From the NCBI RefSeq assembly GCF_900105905.1, contig NZ_FNSV01000005.1:1674001-1738000 (forward strand): a stretch of DNA of 64,000 nt. The letters run 5' to 3'. Every line of letters starts with the position of its first letter. Position 1 is the stretch's first letter. The stretch is from Rhodococcus koreensis. GTDB taxonomy: Bacteria; Actinomycetota; Actinomycetes; Mycobacteriales; Mycobacteriaceae. Below, in pieces: positions 54,250 to 63,551 of the stretch. The position numbers were made by a program, and so were the translations under genes. Below the pieces are notes generated by a model that was given only the letters and a program-made list of their open reading frames with translations, was not told where the DNA came from and ran no database searches.

Positions 54250-54777
54250 TCAGCCCAGCAGCTTGTCGCGGAGGGCCTGATCCTTGCCCAGGACCATCTT
54301 CTCGAGCCCGTCCTGGAATGCGACCATCTGCTGCTGCAGGGCGGGGTCGGCGGCACCGAGGATGCGGACGGCGAGCAGGCCGGCGTTGCGTGCGCCGCCG
54401 ATGGACACCGTCGCGACGGGGACGCCTGCCGGCATCTGCACGATCGAGAGCAGCGAGTCCATGCCGTCGAGGTACTTCAGCGGGACGGGCACACCGATGA
54501 CGGGCAGCGGGGTGGCCGACGCGACCATGCCCGGCAGGTGGGCGGCGCCACCGGCGCCGGCGATGATCACCTGGATGCCGCGGCCGGCGGCGTCCTTCGC
54601 GTAGTCGAGCATGCGCTGCGGTGTGCGGTGTGCGGAGACGACACCGACCTCGAAGCGCACCCCGAATTCGGCGAGCGCCTCGGCGGCGGCCTCCATGGTG
54701 GGCCAGTCGGAGTCGCTGCCCATGATGAGCCCGACCTGTGCGCCCTGCCGTGCTGCCGTGTCACTCACCGTGTTCAT
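54250..54777 (-). CDS. purE: N5-carboxyaminoimidazole ribonucleotide mutase
   Basis: This 175-residue enzyme rearranges N5-CAIR to CAIR in purine synthesis. It has the family core [34 protein letters not shown], and [15 protein letters not shown]. The ATG at 54777 overlaps purK by 17 nt; a GTG at 54768 is an alternative. It is the partner of purK and follows it in the operon. Confidence 0.95.
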   Translation of the reverse strand: MNTVSDTAARQGAQVGLIMGSDSDWPTMEAAAEALAEFGVRFEVGVVSAHRTPQRMLDYAKDAAGRGIQVIIAGAGGAAHLPGMVASATPLPVIGVPVPLKYLDGMDSLLSIVQMPAGVPVATVSIGGARNAGLLAVRILGAADPALQQQMVAFQDGLEKMVLGKDQALRDKLLG

Positions 54778-56020
54778 CCCATCCGTCGGTCCATTCAGCG
54801 TGCGAGAGCCAGTGCGCGGCGCGTTCGGCGCGCTCACGGACCCGTGCCACGTACTCGGGGTCGTCGATCGAGCCGGGTCCGCCGACGATGTTCACGTGCC
54901 CGATCTTCCGGTCCTCACGTTCACCCTTGCCGTACAGGTGGATCTTCGCGTCGGGCATCCGGGCGAAGAGGTGGTGGACGCGTTCGTCCATGCTCATCTC
55001 GGGCGCGGTCGGCGCGCCGAGCACGTTCGCCATCACCGTGATCGGTGCGAGGGGTGCGGTGTCGCCGAGCGGGTAGTCGAGGACGGCGCGCAGATGCTGC
55101 TCGAACTGTGAGGTGCGGGCGCCGTCCATGGTCCAGTGGCCGGAGTTGTGCGGGCGCATCGCGAGTTCGTTGACGACGAGCGTGCCGTCGGTGGTCTCGA
55201 ACAGTTCGACGGCCATGGCGCCGACGACACCGAGTTCGGACGCGATACGGAGCGCCAGTTCCTCGGCGGCCTCGGCGACCGCGTCGGGCAGCGCGGGGGC
55301 GGGGGCGAGGACCACGGCGCACTGTCCGTGGCGTTGCACGGTCTCCACGACCGGCCACGTGGCGCCCTGGCCGAACGGTGACCGCGCCACCATCGCGGAC
55401 AGTTCACGCCGCATCTCGACCTTCTCCTCGACCAGGAGGGAGACACCCTTGTCGAGTTGCTGGGTGACGATGCGCTCGGCCTCGTCGGAATCGCCGGTGA
55501 TCCACACGCCGCGACCGTCGTATCCGCCGCGGACGGCTTTGATGACGACGGGCCAGCCGTGTTCGGCGCCGAACTTCACGACGTCCTCGGCCCAGGTCAC
55601 CTCGGCGAACGCCGGGACCGGGGCGCCGAGTTCGCCGAGCTTGCGGCGCATCGCGAGCTTGTCCTGCGCGTAGATCAGCGCCGTCGGCGGCGGCTGCACG
55701 TTGACACCCTCGGCGACCAGGACGTCGAGGTGCTCGGTGGGCACGTGCTCGTGGTCGAAGGTCAGCGCGTGCGACCCGACCGCGGCCCTGCGGAGCGCGT
55801 CGAGGTCGGTGTGGCTCCCGAGGACGACGTCGGGGCTCACCTGCGCTGCGGGTTCGTCGGCGGTGCCGGAGAGCACCCGCAGTGTCTGGCCGAGCGCGAT
55901 TGCAGCCTGGTGGGTCATCCGCGCGAGTTGGCCGCCACCGATCATCGTCACGACGGGTTGCCCGGCGGTCAGATCGCGGGGTGTCGTGGGACGCGGTGTG
56001 GAGTCAGAGTTGCCGGTCAC
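54761..56020 (-). CDS. purK: N5-carboxyaminoimidazole ribonucleotide synthetase
   Basis: This 419-residue ATP-grasp enzyme makes N5-CAIR from AIR, bicarbonate and ATP. It has [16 protein letters not shown] at the start, the ATP-grasp segment [19 protein letters not shown], and [18 protein letters not shown] with the metal/substrate motif. The GTG at 56020 starts it. It overlaps purE by 17 nt, which indicates coupled translation, and lies divergent from gtrA. Confidence 0.95.
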   Translation of the reverse strand: MTGNSDSTPRPTTPRDLTAGQPVVTMIGGGQLARMTHQAAIALGQTLRVLSGTADEPAAQVSPDVVLGSHTDLDALRRAAVGSHALTFDHEHVPTEHLDVLVAEGVNVQPPPTALIYAQDKLAMRRKLGELGAPVPAFAEVTWAEDVVKFGAEHGWPVVIKAVRGGYDGRGVWITGDSDEAERIVTQQLDKGVSLLVEEKVEMRRELSAMVARSPFGQGATWPVVETVQRHGQCAVVLAPAPALPDAVAEAAEELALRIASELGVVGAMAVELFETTDGTLVVNELAMRPHNSGHWTMDGARTSQFEQHLRAVLDYPLGDTAPLAPITVMANVLGAPTAPEMSMDERVHHLFARMPDAKIHLYGKGEREDRKIGHVNIVGGPGSIDDPEYVARVRERAERAAHWLSHAEWTDGWDEHGE

Positions 56021-56151
56021 GGGTCACTAGTTTGTCACGTCCTGTGCCGGGTTCCGCCGCCGAGGTGGCCGGTCGGCAGTTTCTGTGATTCTCCTGATGA
56101 TCTCACCGCCAATTGGTGGTATCCGGTCCGGCTTTCGTAAACTCATCCGTT

Positions 56152-56697
56152 GTGTCATTTGTCGACGGCGTCCTTGCACGCGTTCCCCAGCCTTTCCGGG
56201 CTCTCGCGTTGCGCCATCACGAACTGATCAAGTTCGCGATTGTGGGCGGCACCACCATGATCTTCGACCTCGCGATCTTCTATTCGCTGAGCCTCACGAT
56301 CCTCGAAGAGAAGCCGGTAGTCGCCAAGGTTCTGTCCGGAATTCTCGCGACGGTCCTCAGTTACATTCTCAACCGCGAATGGTCGTTCAAGAACCGCGGC
56401 GGACGGGAACGCCACCACGAGGCCCTGCTGTTCTTCACGATCAGCGGAATCGGCGTCCTCCTCGCCGCCGCGCCCCTGTGGATCGCCAACAACGTGTTCG
56501 ACATCCGCGAGACGCAGGACAACCTGACCACGCTGGTGATCGTCGACTTCGTGCTCAACTACATCATCGGAAACCTGCTGCAGATGGTGTTCCGCTTCTG
56601 GGCCCTCCGCCGGTTCGCCTTCCCCGACGAGAACGTGCATCTCATCGATCCGGACCTCCTCGACGAGACCGCCGAGGAAGAAATCGGCCAACCCTGA
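56152..56697 (+). CDS. GtrA-family membrane protein
   Basis: This 181-residue protein has about four membrane segments, beginning with ELIKFAIVGGTTMIFDLAIFY and including LSYILNREWSFKNRGG, the typical GtrA signature. GtrA proteins help flip lipid-linked sugars. The GTG at 56152 is used, with a TTG at 56113 as alternative. It is divergent from purK, as in M. tuberculosis (Rv3277). It ends 3 nt from the convergent kinase gene. Confidence 0.88.
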   Translation: MSFVDGVLARVPQPFRALALRHHELIKFAIVGGTTMIFDLAIFYSLSLTILEEKPVVAKVLSGILATVLSYILNREWSFKNRGGRERHHEALLFFTISGIGVLLAAAPLWIANNVFDIRETQDNLTTLVIVDFVLNYIIGNLLQMVFRFWALRRFAFPDENVHLIDPDLLDETAEEEIGQP

Positions 56698-56700
56698 GTA

Positions 56701-58035
56701 TCAGCGCGGTTCCCGGGTCCCGGTGACCCGCGTCGGCACGTGTTCCCGGGCGATGGGAACGAAGATCGCGAACAGGGCCGGCCGGCGCCGCTGAAGTTCC
56801 AGCCGGCCGCCGTCCGCTTCGATGAGCGCACGGGCCAGCGCCAGGCCCACACCGGTCGAACCGGCCCCCGAGAAACCGCGGTCGAAGATGTGCGGCGCGA
56901 GGTCGTTGCTGACGCCGACACCCTCGTCCGACACCTCCACACACACCATCGCCTCGCGCGGCGACAGTTCCTTGCCCGGCGCCCTCTGATTCTGTCCCTG
57001 GATCAGCCGCACCGAGACGGTGCACGTCCCCGACCCGTGCATGAGCGCGTTGTCGACGAGGACCGCCACGGCCTCACGGAGCCGGGAACCGGTGGTCGAC
57101 GCCATCACGTTCGTGTCTCCGCGCAGCAGCAACTCGCGGTCGGCGTCCTCGAACGGCCGTTTCCAGTCCGCGATGACCACACTGAGTTCCCGGATGACCG
57201 ACACCTGGGTCTCCGTGCCGCTGCTGCGGGAGGAACGGACCAGTTCGTCGATCGCGACGGTCAGCCGGTCCACCTGCGCCATGGCCTCGTCGGCCTCGAC
57301 GACGACGGCCGGATCCGGGTGCACGGACAGCTCGTCGAGCCGGAGGCGGACGGCCGTGAGTCGGCTGCGGAGCTGGTGGGAGACGTCGGCGACGAGTGCG
57401 TGTTCGCGCTGCAACCGTCCCGCGATCTCGACGGTCGCCGAGTCGAGAACGTCGGAGACGCGGTCGAGTTCGGGGATGCCGTGTCGTCGCACGTCCGGCC
57501 GGAAGTCGCCCTCCGCGAGCCGGGCCGCCCGGTTCGCGACGTCCCGTAGCGGATCGGCGAGCCGCTTCGCCGTGACGTAGGCCACGACGGTGCCTGCGGC
57601 GATGGACACGAGTACCAGCAGCGCGACGGCACCGACGGCCTGGCGTTGCTGGGTGCGCATCTCGTCGGACGGCACCTCGAGGCGGAGCGAACCGGACGTG
57701 CCCATCGCGAGAGACTCCACCAGGGGCGACGGCACGGACGATTCGCCGATGTCGACGCGCGCGGCGCCGTCGTCGGTGGTCGGGTACACCACGACGAGTC
57801 GGCCCCCGGCGGGCGTCAGCAGTCGCAGAGAGTTCGTGTCGAGGTCGCCCTCGACGACGCCGTTGATGCCCTCCTGGGTGATGATCTCCGTCGCCATCCG
57901 ATCCAGCCGGACCTGCAGGTCGCTCCGATTGAAGTCCTCGACCCACAACCAGGCCGTGTAGATCAGCGGCACACCGAGCAGCAGCGCCGTCAGGATCACG
58001 ACTGCGAGGATCGACTGGAGAATTCTGCGGCGCAC
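56701..58035 (-). CDS. Sensor histidine kinase (HAMP type) with variant H-box
   Basis: This 444-residue kinase has two membrane segments (about residues 8-30 and 133-153), a HAMP domain, the phospho-accepting His220 in DVSHQLRSRLTAVRLRLDEL, and HATPase motifs (LVDNALMHG, VSDEGVGV, GVGLALARAL). The H-box reads SHQLRSRL, not the common SHELRTPL. It lies 8 nt downstream of its response regulator. This pair is not between gtrA and the PH-domain gene in M. tuberculosis, so it is an insertion. The signal it senses is unknown. Confidence 0.9.
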   Translation of the reverse strand: MRRRILQSILAVVILTALLLGVPLIYTAWLWVEDFNRSDLQVRLDRMATEIITQEGINGVVEGDLDTNSLRLLTPAGGRLVVVYPTTDDGAARVDIGESSVPSPLVESLAMGTSGSLRLEVPSDEMRTQQRQAVGAVALLVLVSIAAGTVVAYVTAKRLADPLRDVANRAARLAEGDFRPDVRRHGIPELDRVSDVLDSATVEIAGRLQREHALVADVSHQLRSRLTAVRLRLDELSVHPDPAVVVEADEAMAQVDRLTVAIDELVRSSRSSGTETQVSVIRELSVVIADWKRPFEDADRELLLRGDTNVMASTTGSRLREAVAVLVDNALMHGSGTCTVSVRLIQGQNQRAPGKELSPREAMVCVEVSDEGVGVSNDLAPHIFDRGFSGAGSTGVGLALARALIEADGGRLELQRRRPALFAIFVPIAREHVPTRVTGTREPR

Positions 58036-58043
58036 TGGCCCGC

Positions 58044-58730
58044 CTAGTCGGTGTTGATGCGGAAACCGACGCCGCGGACCGTCGCGATGCGACGTTCGGC
58101 GGCGGGGCCCTCGTCACCGATCTTCCGGCGAAGCCACGACATGTGCATGTCGAGGGTCTTCGAGCCGCGCAGTTCCACGTCGCCCCACACTTCCGCGAGG
58201 ATCGTGTCGCGCGACACGACCTGTCCCGCGTGTTCGAGCAGCACCCGCAGAAGCTCGTACTCCTTGTTGGCGAGGGCGATCTCGGTTCCGTTCACGAGCA
58301 CCCGGCGGGCCGCCGGCTCGAGCCGGATGCCCCCGACCTCGACGACCGAATCCTCGCCGCCGCCGCGACGGCGCAGCAGCGCACGCACCCGGGCCATCAA
58401 CTCCGCCAACCGGAACGGCTTCCCTACGTAGTCGTCGGCTCCGGCGTCGAGTCCGACGACGAAGTCGACCTCGTCGGTGCGCGCGGTGAGCATGAGCACC
58501 GCCAGTTCCGAACTGTGGGCACGCACTTGCCTGCACACCTCGAGCCCGTCCATCCCCGGGAGTCCGAGGTCCAGGATCAGCAGGTCGTAGGCCCCGTCGA
58601 GCGCCTGTTCCAGCGCTGCCGGGCCGGTCTGCTCGATGGTGACGTCGTACCCTTCCCGGCCCAGTGCCCGCGACAGCGGGGCGGCGATGGCTTCGTCATC
58701 TTCGGCAAGCAATACAGCAGTCACCTCCAC
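58044..58730 (-). CDS. OmpR-family response regulator
   Basis: This 228-residue regulator has a receiver domain with acidic residues AEDDEA, the phospho-acceptor Asp54 (LLILDLGLPG), Thr in MLTARTDE and Lys in GKPFRLAELMARV. A winged-helix DNA-binding domain follows (LANKEYELLRVLLEHAGQVVSRDTILAEVWG). It is directly upstream of the kinase gene and 33 nt downstream of the PH-domain gene on the same strand. The target is unknown. Confidence 0.92.
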   Translation of the reverse strand: MEVTAVLLAEDDEAIAAPLSRALGREGYDVTIEQTGPAALEQALDGAYDLLILDLGLPGMDGLEVCRQVRAHSSELAVLMLTARTDEVDFVVGLDAGADDYVGKPFRLAELMARVRALLRRRGGGEDSVVEVGGIRLEPAARRVLVNGTEIALANKEYELLRVLLEHAGQVVSRDTILAEVWGDVELRGSKTLDMHMSWLRRKIGDEGPAAERRIATVRGVGFRINTD

Positions 58731-58763
58731 AGCGTACGGAGGTGCGGAGACGGCCGTGACCGG

Positions 58764-59321
58764 TTACCAGCCTTTGCCGGTGTCGGCGTCACCGCGCGGG
58801 TCTTCCCGCTCCTGTTCGCGGTGGAGATCCATCGCGTCGAACACCTGGTGGTAGAGCAGCGAGTGGACGCGCTGAACGTCGGGGATGTCGTCGAATTCCA
58901 GCGGGTCGTCGGAGGACGACACGATGACCAGCGTTCCGGTGCGGAGCATCCGGTCGAGGAGGCCGTGCCGGAACTGCACGTTGCTGATGCGCCCCATCGG
59001 AATGTCGATCCCCGTGTGCGTCATCACACCCTGGCGGATGAGGACGCGTCGGTCGGTGACGATGAAGTGGGTGAACTTCCAGCTGAGAAACGGCGCGACG
59101 CAGCGCCATCCGACGAGTCCCAGCCACAGCACGAGGACGACGACGAGCACGACGGTCAGCGCGGAGCCGTCCAGCTTGTTCTCGGCGAAGCCCGACGCGA
59201 AACCCGCGACCGCCGTCGCCAGCAGAAAGGTGACGGCGGGGAGCAGCAACATCTTCCAGTGCGGATGGCGGTGAAGCAGTAGTTCCTCGTCCTCGGCGAG
59301 CGCGTCCTCCGGATATCCCAT
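58764..59321 (-). CDS. Bacterial PH-domain membrane protein (Rv3278c type)
   Basis: This 185-residue protein has two adjacent membrane segments (about residues 25-45 and 55-75) and a bacterial PH domain (bPH2) with FTHFIVTDRRVLIRQGVMTHTGIDIPMGRISNVQF. This arrangement is typical of the YdbS-like family. It lies 15 nt downstream of the DUF308 gene. The role is unknown; M. tuberculosis Rv3278c matches the position. Confidence 0.85.
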   Translation of the reverse strand: MGYPEDALAEDEELLLHRHPHWKMLLLPAVTFLLATAVAGFASGFAENKLDGSALTVVLVVVLVLWLGLVGWRCVAPFLSWKFTHFIVTDRRVLIRQGVMTHTGIDIPMGRISNVQFRHGLLDRMLRTGTLVIVSSSDDPLEFDDIPDVQRVHSLLYHQVFDAMDLHREQEREDPRGDADTGKGW

Positions 59322-59336
59322 GCGACGAGTGTGCCT

Positions 59337-59894
59337 CTACCTCATGCGGCTGAGCACGATCGGGGTGATCACGATGATGATGCCGTACAGCACCATCCAC
59401 ACTCCGACCACGATCACGAACACCTCGAGCGACAGTTCGGGCTGCAGGAGCACGAAGGCCCCGGCGACCACGCTGATCACTCCGAGCACGATGGTCAGAC
59501 CGCGATTCGCGACCGACCCGGAGGCACCCTCGACGATTTCGAGGACACCCCGGAACACCCACCACGCACCGACGACGAGCGCGATGATGACGACGGTCTG
59601 GAGCGGGCTCCTCAGCACGAGGAACGCGAGAAGTATTGCCAGGGCGCCGGATACGCCCACGAGGGTGCGCGCGCCTCCACTGGCCTCGACGTCGGCGAAC
59701 GCCCGGATGATCTGGACGATCCCGAATCCGAAGAACTGGATGGCGATCAGGACGGCCAGCACCGTGAGTGTCACGTGCGGCCACACGAGCACGGCGATGC
59801 CCAGGCCCAGGGTGAGCAGACCGAGCACCACCGTGAGGCCGGTCAACGTGCGCCGGGCTGCGGTGACGGAGGACTCCGGAATTGAGGTACTCAT
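59337..59894 (-). CDS. DUF308/HdeD-family membrane protein
   Basis: This 185-residue protein has about six membrane segments (for example LTVVLGLLTLGLGIAVLVW, LTVLAVLIAIQFFGFGIVQII, LTIVLGVISVVAGAFVLLQ), as in HdeD-like proteins. Family members are linked to acid or stress tolerance; that role is not shown here. The ATG at 59894 is used. It lies between birA and the PH-domain gene on one strand with 15-16-nt gaps, so all three are likely cotranscribed. Confidence 0.85.
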   Translation of the reverse strand: MSTSIPESSVTAARRTLTGLTVVLGLLTLGLGIAVLVWPHVTLTVLAVLIAIQFFGFGIVQIIRAFADVEASGGARTLVGVSGALAILLAFLVLRSPLQTVVIIALVVGAWWVFRGVLEIVEGASGSVANRGLTIVLGVISVVAGAFVLLQPELSLEVFVIVVGVWMVLYGIIIVITPIVLSRMR

Positions 59895-59910
59895 GTACCA
59901 CAGTGTGGCA

Positions 59911-60759
59911 CTACTCGGTGCGCACCGGGCGTAAATGTGTGATGTCACCTGCGGCGACGGCGACCGTGCCGGGCTGTCCGTCCGGGGCGATCACGACCCG
60001 GCCCTCCGCGTCGACGTCCGTTGCGATGCCGATCAGTTCACGCCCGCCGGGCAGTTCGGCGCGCACCCGTTGGCCGAGCGTGCCGCAGCGCTCACGGTAG
60101 GCCGCGGCGAGTTCCGTGACGTCCCAGTTCGAGTCGTGCCACTGCCGCCAGCGATCGGCGATGGCGCGCAGCACCGCCCGCACCAGGGTGTCGCGGTCAC
60201 TGACCTCGGCGCCCTCGAGGACGAGCGACGTCGCGTGCTCGACGGGCAGTTCGTCTCTCGTGAGGCTCACGTTGAGTCCGATCCCCACGACGACCGCGGG
60301 ATCCGGTGCCGTGGCGGACACCTCGGCGAGGATCCCGGCGACCTTGCGTCCGTCGATCAGCACATCGTTGGGCCACTTCAGTTCCGCGGGCACCTTGGCG
60401 GTGGCGCGCAGCGCGTCCACGACGGCGACGCCGGTCAGCAGCGGCAGCCACCCCATGTCCTGGAGGCTCATCCCCGGCATCGTCAGCAACGCCGAGACGG
60501 CGATCTGCGCCTGCGGCGGGCTCACCCAGGCGCGGGAGTGGCGGCCCCGGCCGCTGCCCTGGAATTCGGCGAGCAGCACGTGCCGGTCGCAGTCCGACGA
60601 CGCGGCGCGCGCGAGAAGGTCCGCATTGGTGGACCCGGTCTCCTGCACCACGTCGAGCCGAGACCAGAACGTGCGGGTGTCGCTGTCGTCGTCACCGCGG
60701 ACGAGTGCCGCCCGCAGATTGTCGGCGTTGAGAGGGGGTCGGTTCAGGTCGGTCCACAT
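59911..60759 (-). CDS. birA: Biotin-[acetyl-CoA-carboxylase] ligase BirA
   Basis: This 282-residue enzyme attaches biotin to carboxylase carrier domains. It has the ETGSTNADLL, GSGRGRHSRAW (biotinyl-AMP loop with GRGRxxR/H) and KWPNDVLIDGRKVAGIL motifs, and a C-terminal domain. It lacks the N-terminal DNA-binding domain of E. coli BirA, so it is a pure ligase. It is divergent from accD5-accE5, its likely pathway partners. The ATG at 60759 is used. Confidence 0.94.
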   Translation of the reverse strand: MWTDLNRPPLNADNLRAALVRGDDDSDTRTFWSRLDVVQETGSTNADLLARAASSDCDRHVLLAEFQGSGRGRHSRAWVSPPQAQIAVSALLTMPGMSLQDMGWLPLLTGVAVVDALRATAKVPAELKWPNDVLIDGRKVAGILAEVSATAPDPAVVVGIGLNVSLTRDELPVEHATSLVLEGAEVSDRDTLVRAVLRAIADRWRQWHDSNWDVTELAAAYRERCGTLGQRVRAELPGGRELIGIATDVDAEGRVVIAPDGQPGTVAVAAGDITHLRPVRTE

Positions 60760-60875
60760 CACCACAGCCTAGGACCAGCAGGAAAAGGTACTGGTCAGTA
60801 GCCGGGTCCGGGCAACCCGCCGCCTGACCACCTCCCTTGGCAGAAGGTCGCCGGCGCTCGTTAAGCTGACCTGTC

Positions 60876-62516
60876 ATGACCACTGTTCAGGAGCCGAGCG
60901 CGGCGGAGTCGGCGAGTACGCCCGATATTCACACGACGGCGGGAAAGCTCGCCGACCTGCGTAATCGTCAGGCCGAGGCGCAGCACCCGAGCGGTGAAGC
61001 CGCGGTCGACAAGGTCCACGCCAAGGGCAAGCTCACCGCCCGCGAACGCATCACCGCCCTGCTCGACGAGGGCTCCTTCGTCGAACTCGACGCCCTCGCC
61101 CGCCACCGCTCGGTGAACTTCGGCCTCGCCGACAACCGCCCCGTCGGCGACGGCGTCGTCACCGGCTACGGCACCGTCGACGGCCGCGACGTCTGCGTGT
61201 TCTCCCAGGACGCCACCGTGTTCGGCGGCTCCCTCGGCGAAATCTACGGCGAAAAAATCGTCAAGGTCATGGACCTCGCCCTCAAAACCGGGCGCCCCCT
61301 GATCGGCATCAACGAAGGCGCCGGCGCCCGCATCCAGGAAGGCGTCGTCTCCCTCGGCCTCTACGGCGAAATCTTCCACCGCAACGTCCAGGCCTCCGGC
61401 GTCATCCCCCAGATCTCCCTGATCATGGGCCCCGCCGCCGGCGGCCACGTCTACTCCCCCGCCCTCACCGACTTCGTCGTCATGGTCGACCAAACCTCCC
61501 AGATGTTCGTCACCGGCCCCGACGTCATCAAGACCGTCACCGGCGAAGACGTCACCATGGAAGACCTCGGCGGCGCGCACACCCACATGGTCAAGTCCGG
61601 CGTCGCCCACTACGTCGCCTCCGGCGAACAGGACGCCCTCGACTACGTCAAGGACCTCCTCTCCTACCTGCCGTCGAACAATCAGGCCGCCGCCCCCCGG
61701 ATGCTGCCCACCGACCCGATCACCGGCGCCATCGAGGACTCCCTCACCGCCGAGGACCTCGAACTCGACACCCTGATCCCGGACTCGGCGAACCAGCCCT
61801 ACGACATGCACGAGGTCATCCGCCGCATCCTCGACGACGACGAATTCCTCGAGGTCCAGGCCGAACGCGCCGGCAACATCGTCGTCGGCTTCGGCCGCGT
61901 CGACGGCCGCTCCGTCGGCATCGTCGCCAACCAGCCCACCGTCTTCGCCGGCTGCCTCGACATCGACGCCTCCGAAAAAGCCGCCCGCTTCGTGCGCACC
62001 TGCGACGCGTTCAACGTCCCGATCATCACCCTCGTCGACGTCCCCGGCTTCCTGCCCGGCACCGACCAGGAATACAACGGCATCATCCGCCGCGGCGCCA
62101 AACTGCTCTACGCCTACGGCGAGGCCACCGTCGGCAAGATCACCGTCATCACCCGCAAGGCCTACGGCGGCGCCTACGACGTGATGGGCTCCAAGCACAT
62201 GGGCGCCGACGTCAACCTGGCCTGGCCCACCGCCCAGATCGCCGTGATGGGCGCCTCCGGCGCCGTCGGGTTCGTCTACCGCAAACGCCTGCTCGAGGCC
62301 GCCAAGAACGGTGACGACGTCGACGCGCTGCGCCTGCAACTGCAACAGGAATACGAGGACACCCTCGTCAACCCGTACGTCGCCGCCGAACGCGGCTACG
62401 TCGACGCCGTCATCCCCCCGTCCCACACCCGCGGACAGATCGTGGCCGCCCTGCGCCTGCTCGAACGCAAAATGGTCACCCTCCCGCCCAAGAAGCATGG
62501 GAACATCCCGCTATGA
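60876..62516 (+). CDS. accD5: Acyl-CoA (propionyl-CoA) carboxylase beta subunit AccD5
   Basis: This 546-residue carboxyltransferase subunit moves a carboxyl group from biotin to acyl-CoA. It has [15 protein letters not shown], the oxyanion-hole type [13 protein letters not shown] and [17 protein letters not shown]. It provides methylmalonyl-CoA in mycobacteria. The coding sequence is extremely C-ending in codon choice. It overlaps accE5 by 4 nt (ATGA) and needs the biotinylated alpha subunit, not in this window. Confidence 0.95.
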   Translation: MTTVQEPSAAESASTPDIHTTAGKLADLRNRQAEAQHPSGEAAVDKVHAKGKLTARERITALLDEGSFVELDALARHRSVNFGLADNRPVGDGVVTGYGTVDGRDVCVFSQDATVFGGSLGEIYGEKIVKVMDLALKTGRPLIGINEGAGARIQEGVVSLGLYGEIFHRNVQASGVIPQISLIMGPAAGGHVYSPALTDFVVMVDQTSQMFVTGPDVIKTVTGEDVTMEDLGGAHTHMVKSGVAHYVASGEQDALDYVKDLLSYLPSNNQAAAPRMLPTDPITGAIEDSLTAEDLELDTLIPDSANQPYDMHEVIRRILDDDEFLEVQAERAGNIVVGFGRVDGRSVGIVANQPTVFAGCLDIDASEKAARFVRTCDAFNVPIITLVDVPGFLPGTDQEYNGIIRRGAKLLYAYGEATVGKITVITRKAYGGAYDVMGSKHMGADVNLAWPTAQIAVMGASGAVGFVYRKRLLEAAKNGDDVDALRLQLQQEYEDTLVNPYVAAERGYVDAVIPPSHTRGQIVAALRLLERKMVTLPPKKHGNIPL

Positions 62517-62896
62517 GCGTCGGCGAATCATTGGACAGAGTGACTGCTATCACCGAGGACGACGTGCGCACCGAGACCAGCCCGGACGCGACGTCGCCAG
62601 TCAACGGTTCCGCAGCGGGCACCACGCTCGAGGAGGGCGCGGTCACCGACCTCCCCGCCGACAGTGCAGCGGCCGACGCGGCCCGTGAGCCGTTCCTGAA
62701 GGTGGTCAACGGTTCTCCCTCCGACGAGGAGATCGCGGCGCTCGTCGCGGTGCTGTCCGCGGCCGCCGCCGCAGGCAGCGGTGATCCGGATTCGGGTATC
62801 CCGCCCGAGTCCTGGGGTGCTCCCACCCGGATGCACCGGAGCGTCGCCCCGTTCTCGCCGTACGCGTTCCCGAACGTGTCGGCGTACCGGCGTTGA
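62513..62896 (+). CDS. accE5: Acyl-CoA carboxylase epsilon subunit AccE5
   Basis: This 127-residue protein has a disordered N-terminal half and a conserved C-terminal end ([22 protein letters not shown] and the Trp-containing [12 protein letters not shown]). The epsilon subunit stabilises the AccA3-AccD5 complex. Its ATG overlaps the accD5 stop by 4 nt. The Maf gene starts shortly after. Confidence 0.93.
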   Translation: MSVGESLDRVTAITEDDVRTETSPDATSPVNGSAAGTTLEEGAVTDLPADSAAADAAREPFLKVVNGSPSDEEIAALVAVLSAAAAAGSGDPDSGIPPESWGAPTRMHRSVAPFSPYAFPNVSAYRR

Positions 62897-62906
62897 TCCG
62901 GGCCTC

Positions 62907-63551
62907 GTGACGTCGTTCGTTCTCGCCTCGGCGTCCCCGGCGCGGCTGGCCGTGCTGCGCAGCGCCGGGGTGGAACCGGTGGTGCGAGTCTCCGGGGTCG
63001 ACGAGGACGCCCTCATCGCGGCACTCGGTGCCGACGCCGCCCCCGAGCACGTCGTCACCGAATTGGCCCGCGCCAAGGCAAAGGACGTCCTCCCCGTTCT
63101 CGCACGGGACGGGATCTCGGATGCCGTGATCGTCGGATGCGACTCCATGCTGCTGATCGACGGCGCCCTGCAGGGCAAGCCCGGGACCGTCGACGTCGCG
63201 CGCGAGCGCTGGTCGTCGATGGCCGGCCGTAGCGCGACCCTGCTCACCGGGCACAGCGTCCTGCGGATCACCGAGGGCACCGTGGTGGGTGACGCACACG
63301 ACCACAGCGCCACCGTGGTCCATTTCGCGAGCCCACCGGACGCCGATCTGGAGGCCTACCTCGCGACCGGGGAACCACTCCAGGTCGCGGGTGCGTTCAC
63401 CCTCGACAGCCTCGGCGGATGGTTCGTGGACCGCATCGAGGGCGACCCGTCCAGCGTGATCGGGATCGGTCTGCCACTCGTCCGGAGGTTGCTCGCGGAC
63501 GTCGGGGTCGGCGTCGCCGAGTTGTGGGCGACGTCAGGCCGCGGCGACTGA
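62907..63551 (+). CDS. Maf/YhdE-family nucleotide pyrophosphatase
   Basis: This 214-residue protein hydrolyses non-canonical or canonical nucleoside triphosphates. It begins SFVLASASPARLAVLRSAGVEP (S-A-S-x-x-R motif) and has VGCDSMLLIDG, QGKPGTVDVARERW and GWFVDRIEGDPSSVIGIGLP. The GTG at 62907 is 10 nt after the accE5 stop. It overlaps the convergent MFS gene by 18 nt. The order accD5-accE5-maf is as in M. tuberculosis. Confidence 0.92.
   Translation: MTSFVLASASPARLAVLRSAGVEPVVRVSGVDEDALIAALGADAAPEHVVTELARAKAKDVLPVLARDGISDAVIVGCDSMLLIDGALQGKPGTVDVARERWSSMAGRSATLLTGHSVLRITEGTVVGDAHDHSATVVHFASPPDADLEAYLATGEPLQVAGAFTLDSLGGWFVDRIEGDPSSVIGIGLPLVRRLLADVGVGVAELWATSGRGD

Noticed and set aside
60861..62498. 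Long open frame antisense to accD5 (545 codons)
   Set aside because: It is the complement of a strongly C-ending gene, which removes stop codons on the other strand. It has only repetitive Asp/Gly/Val content.
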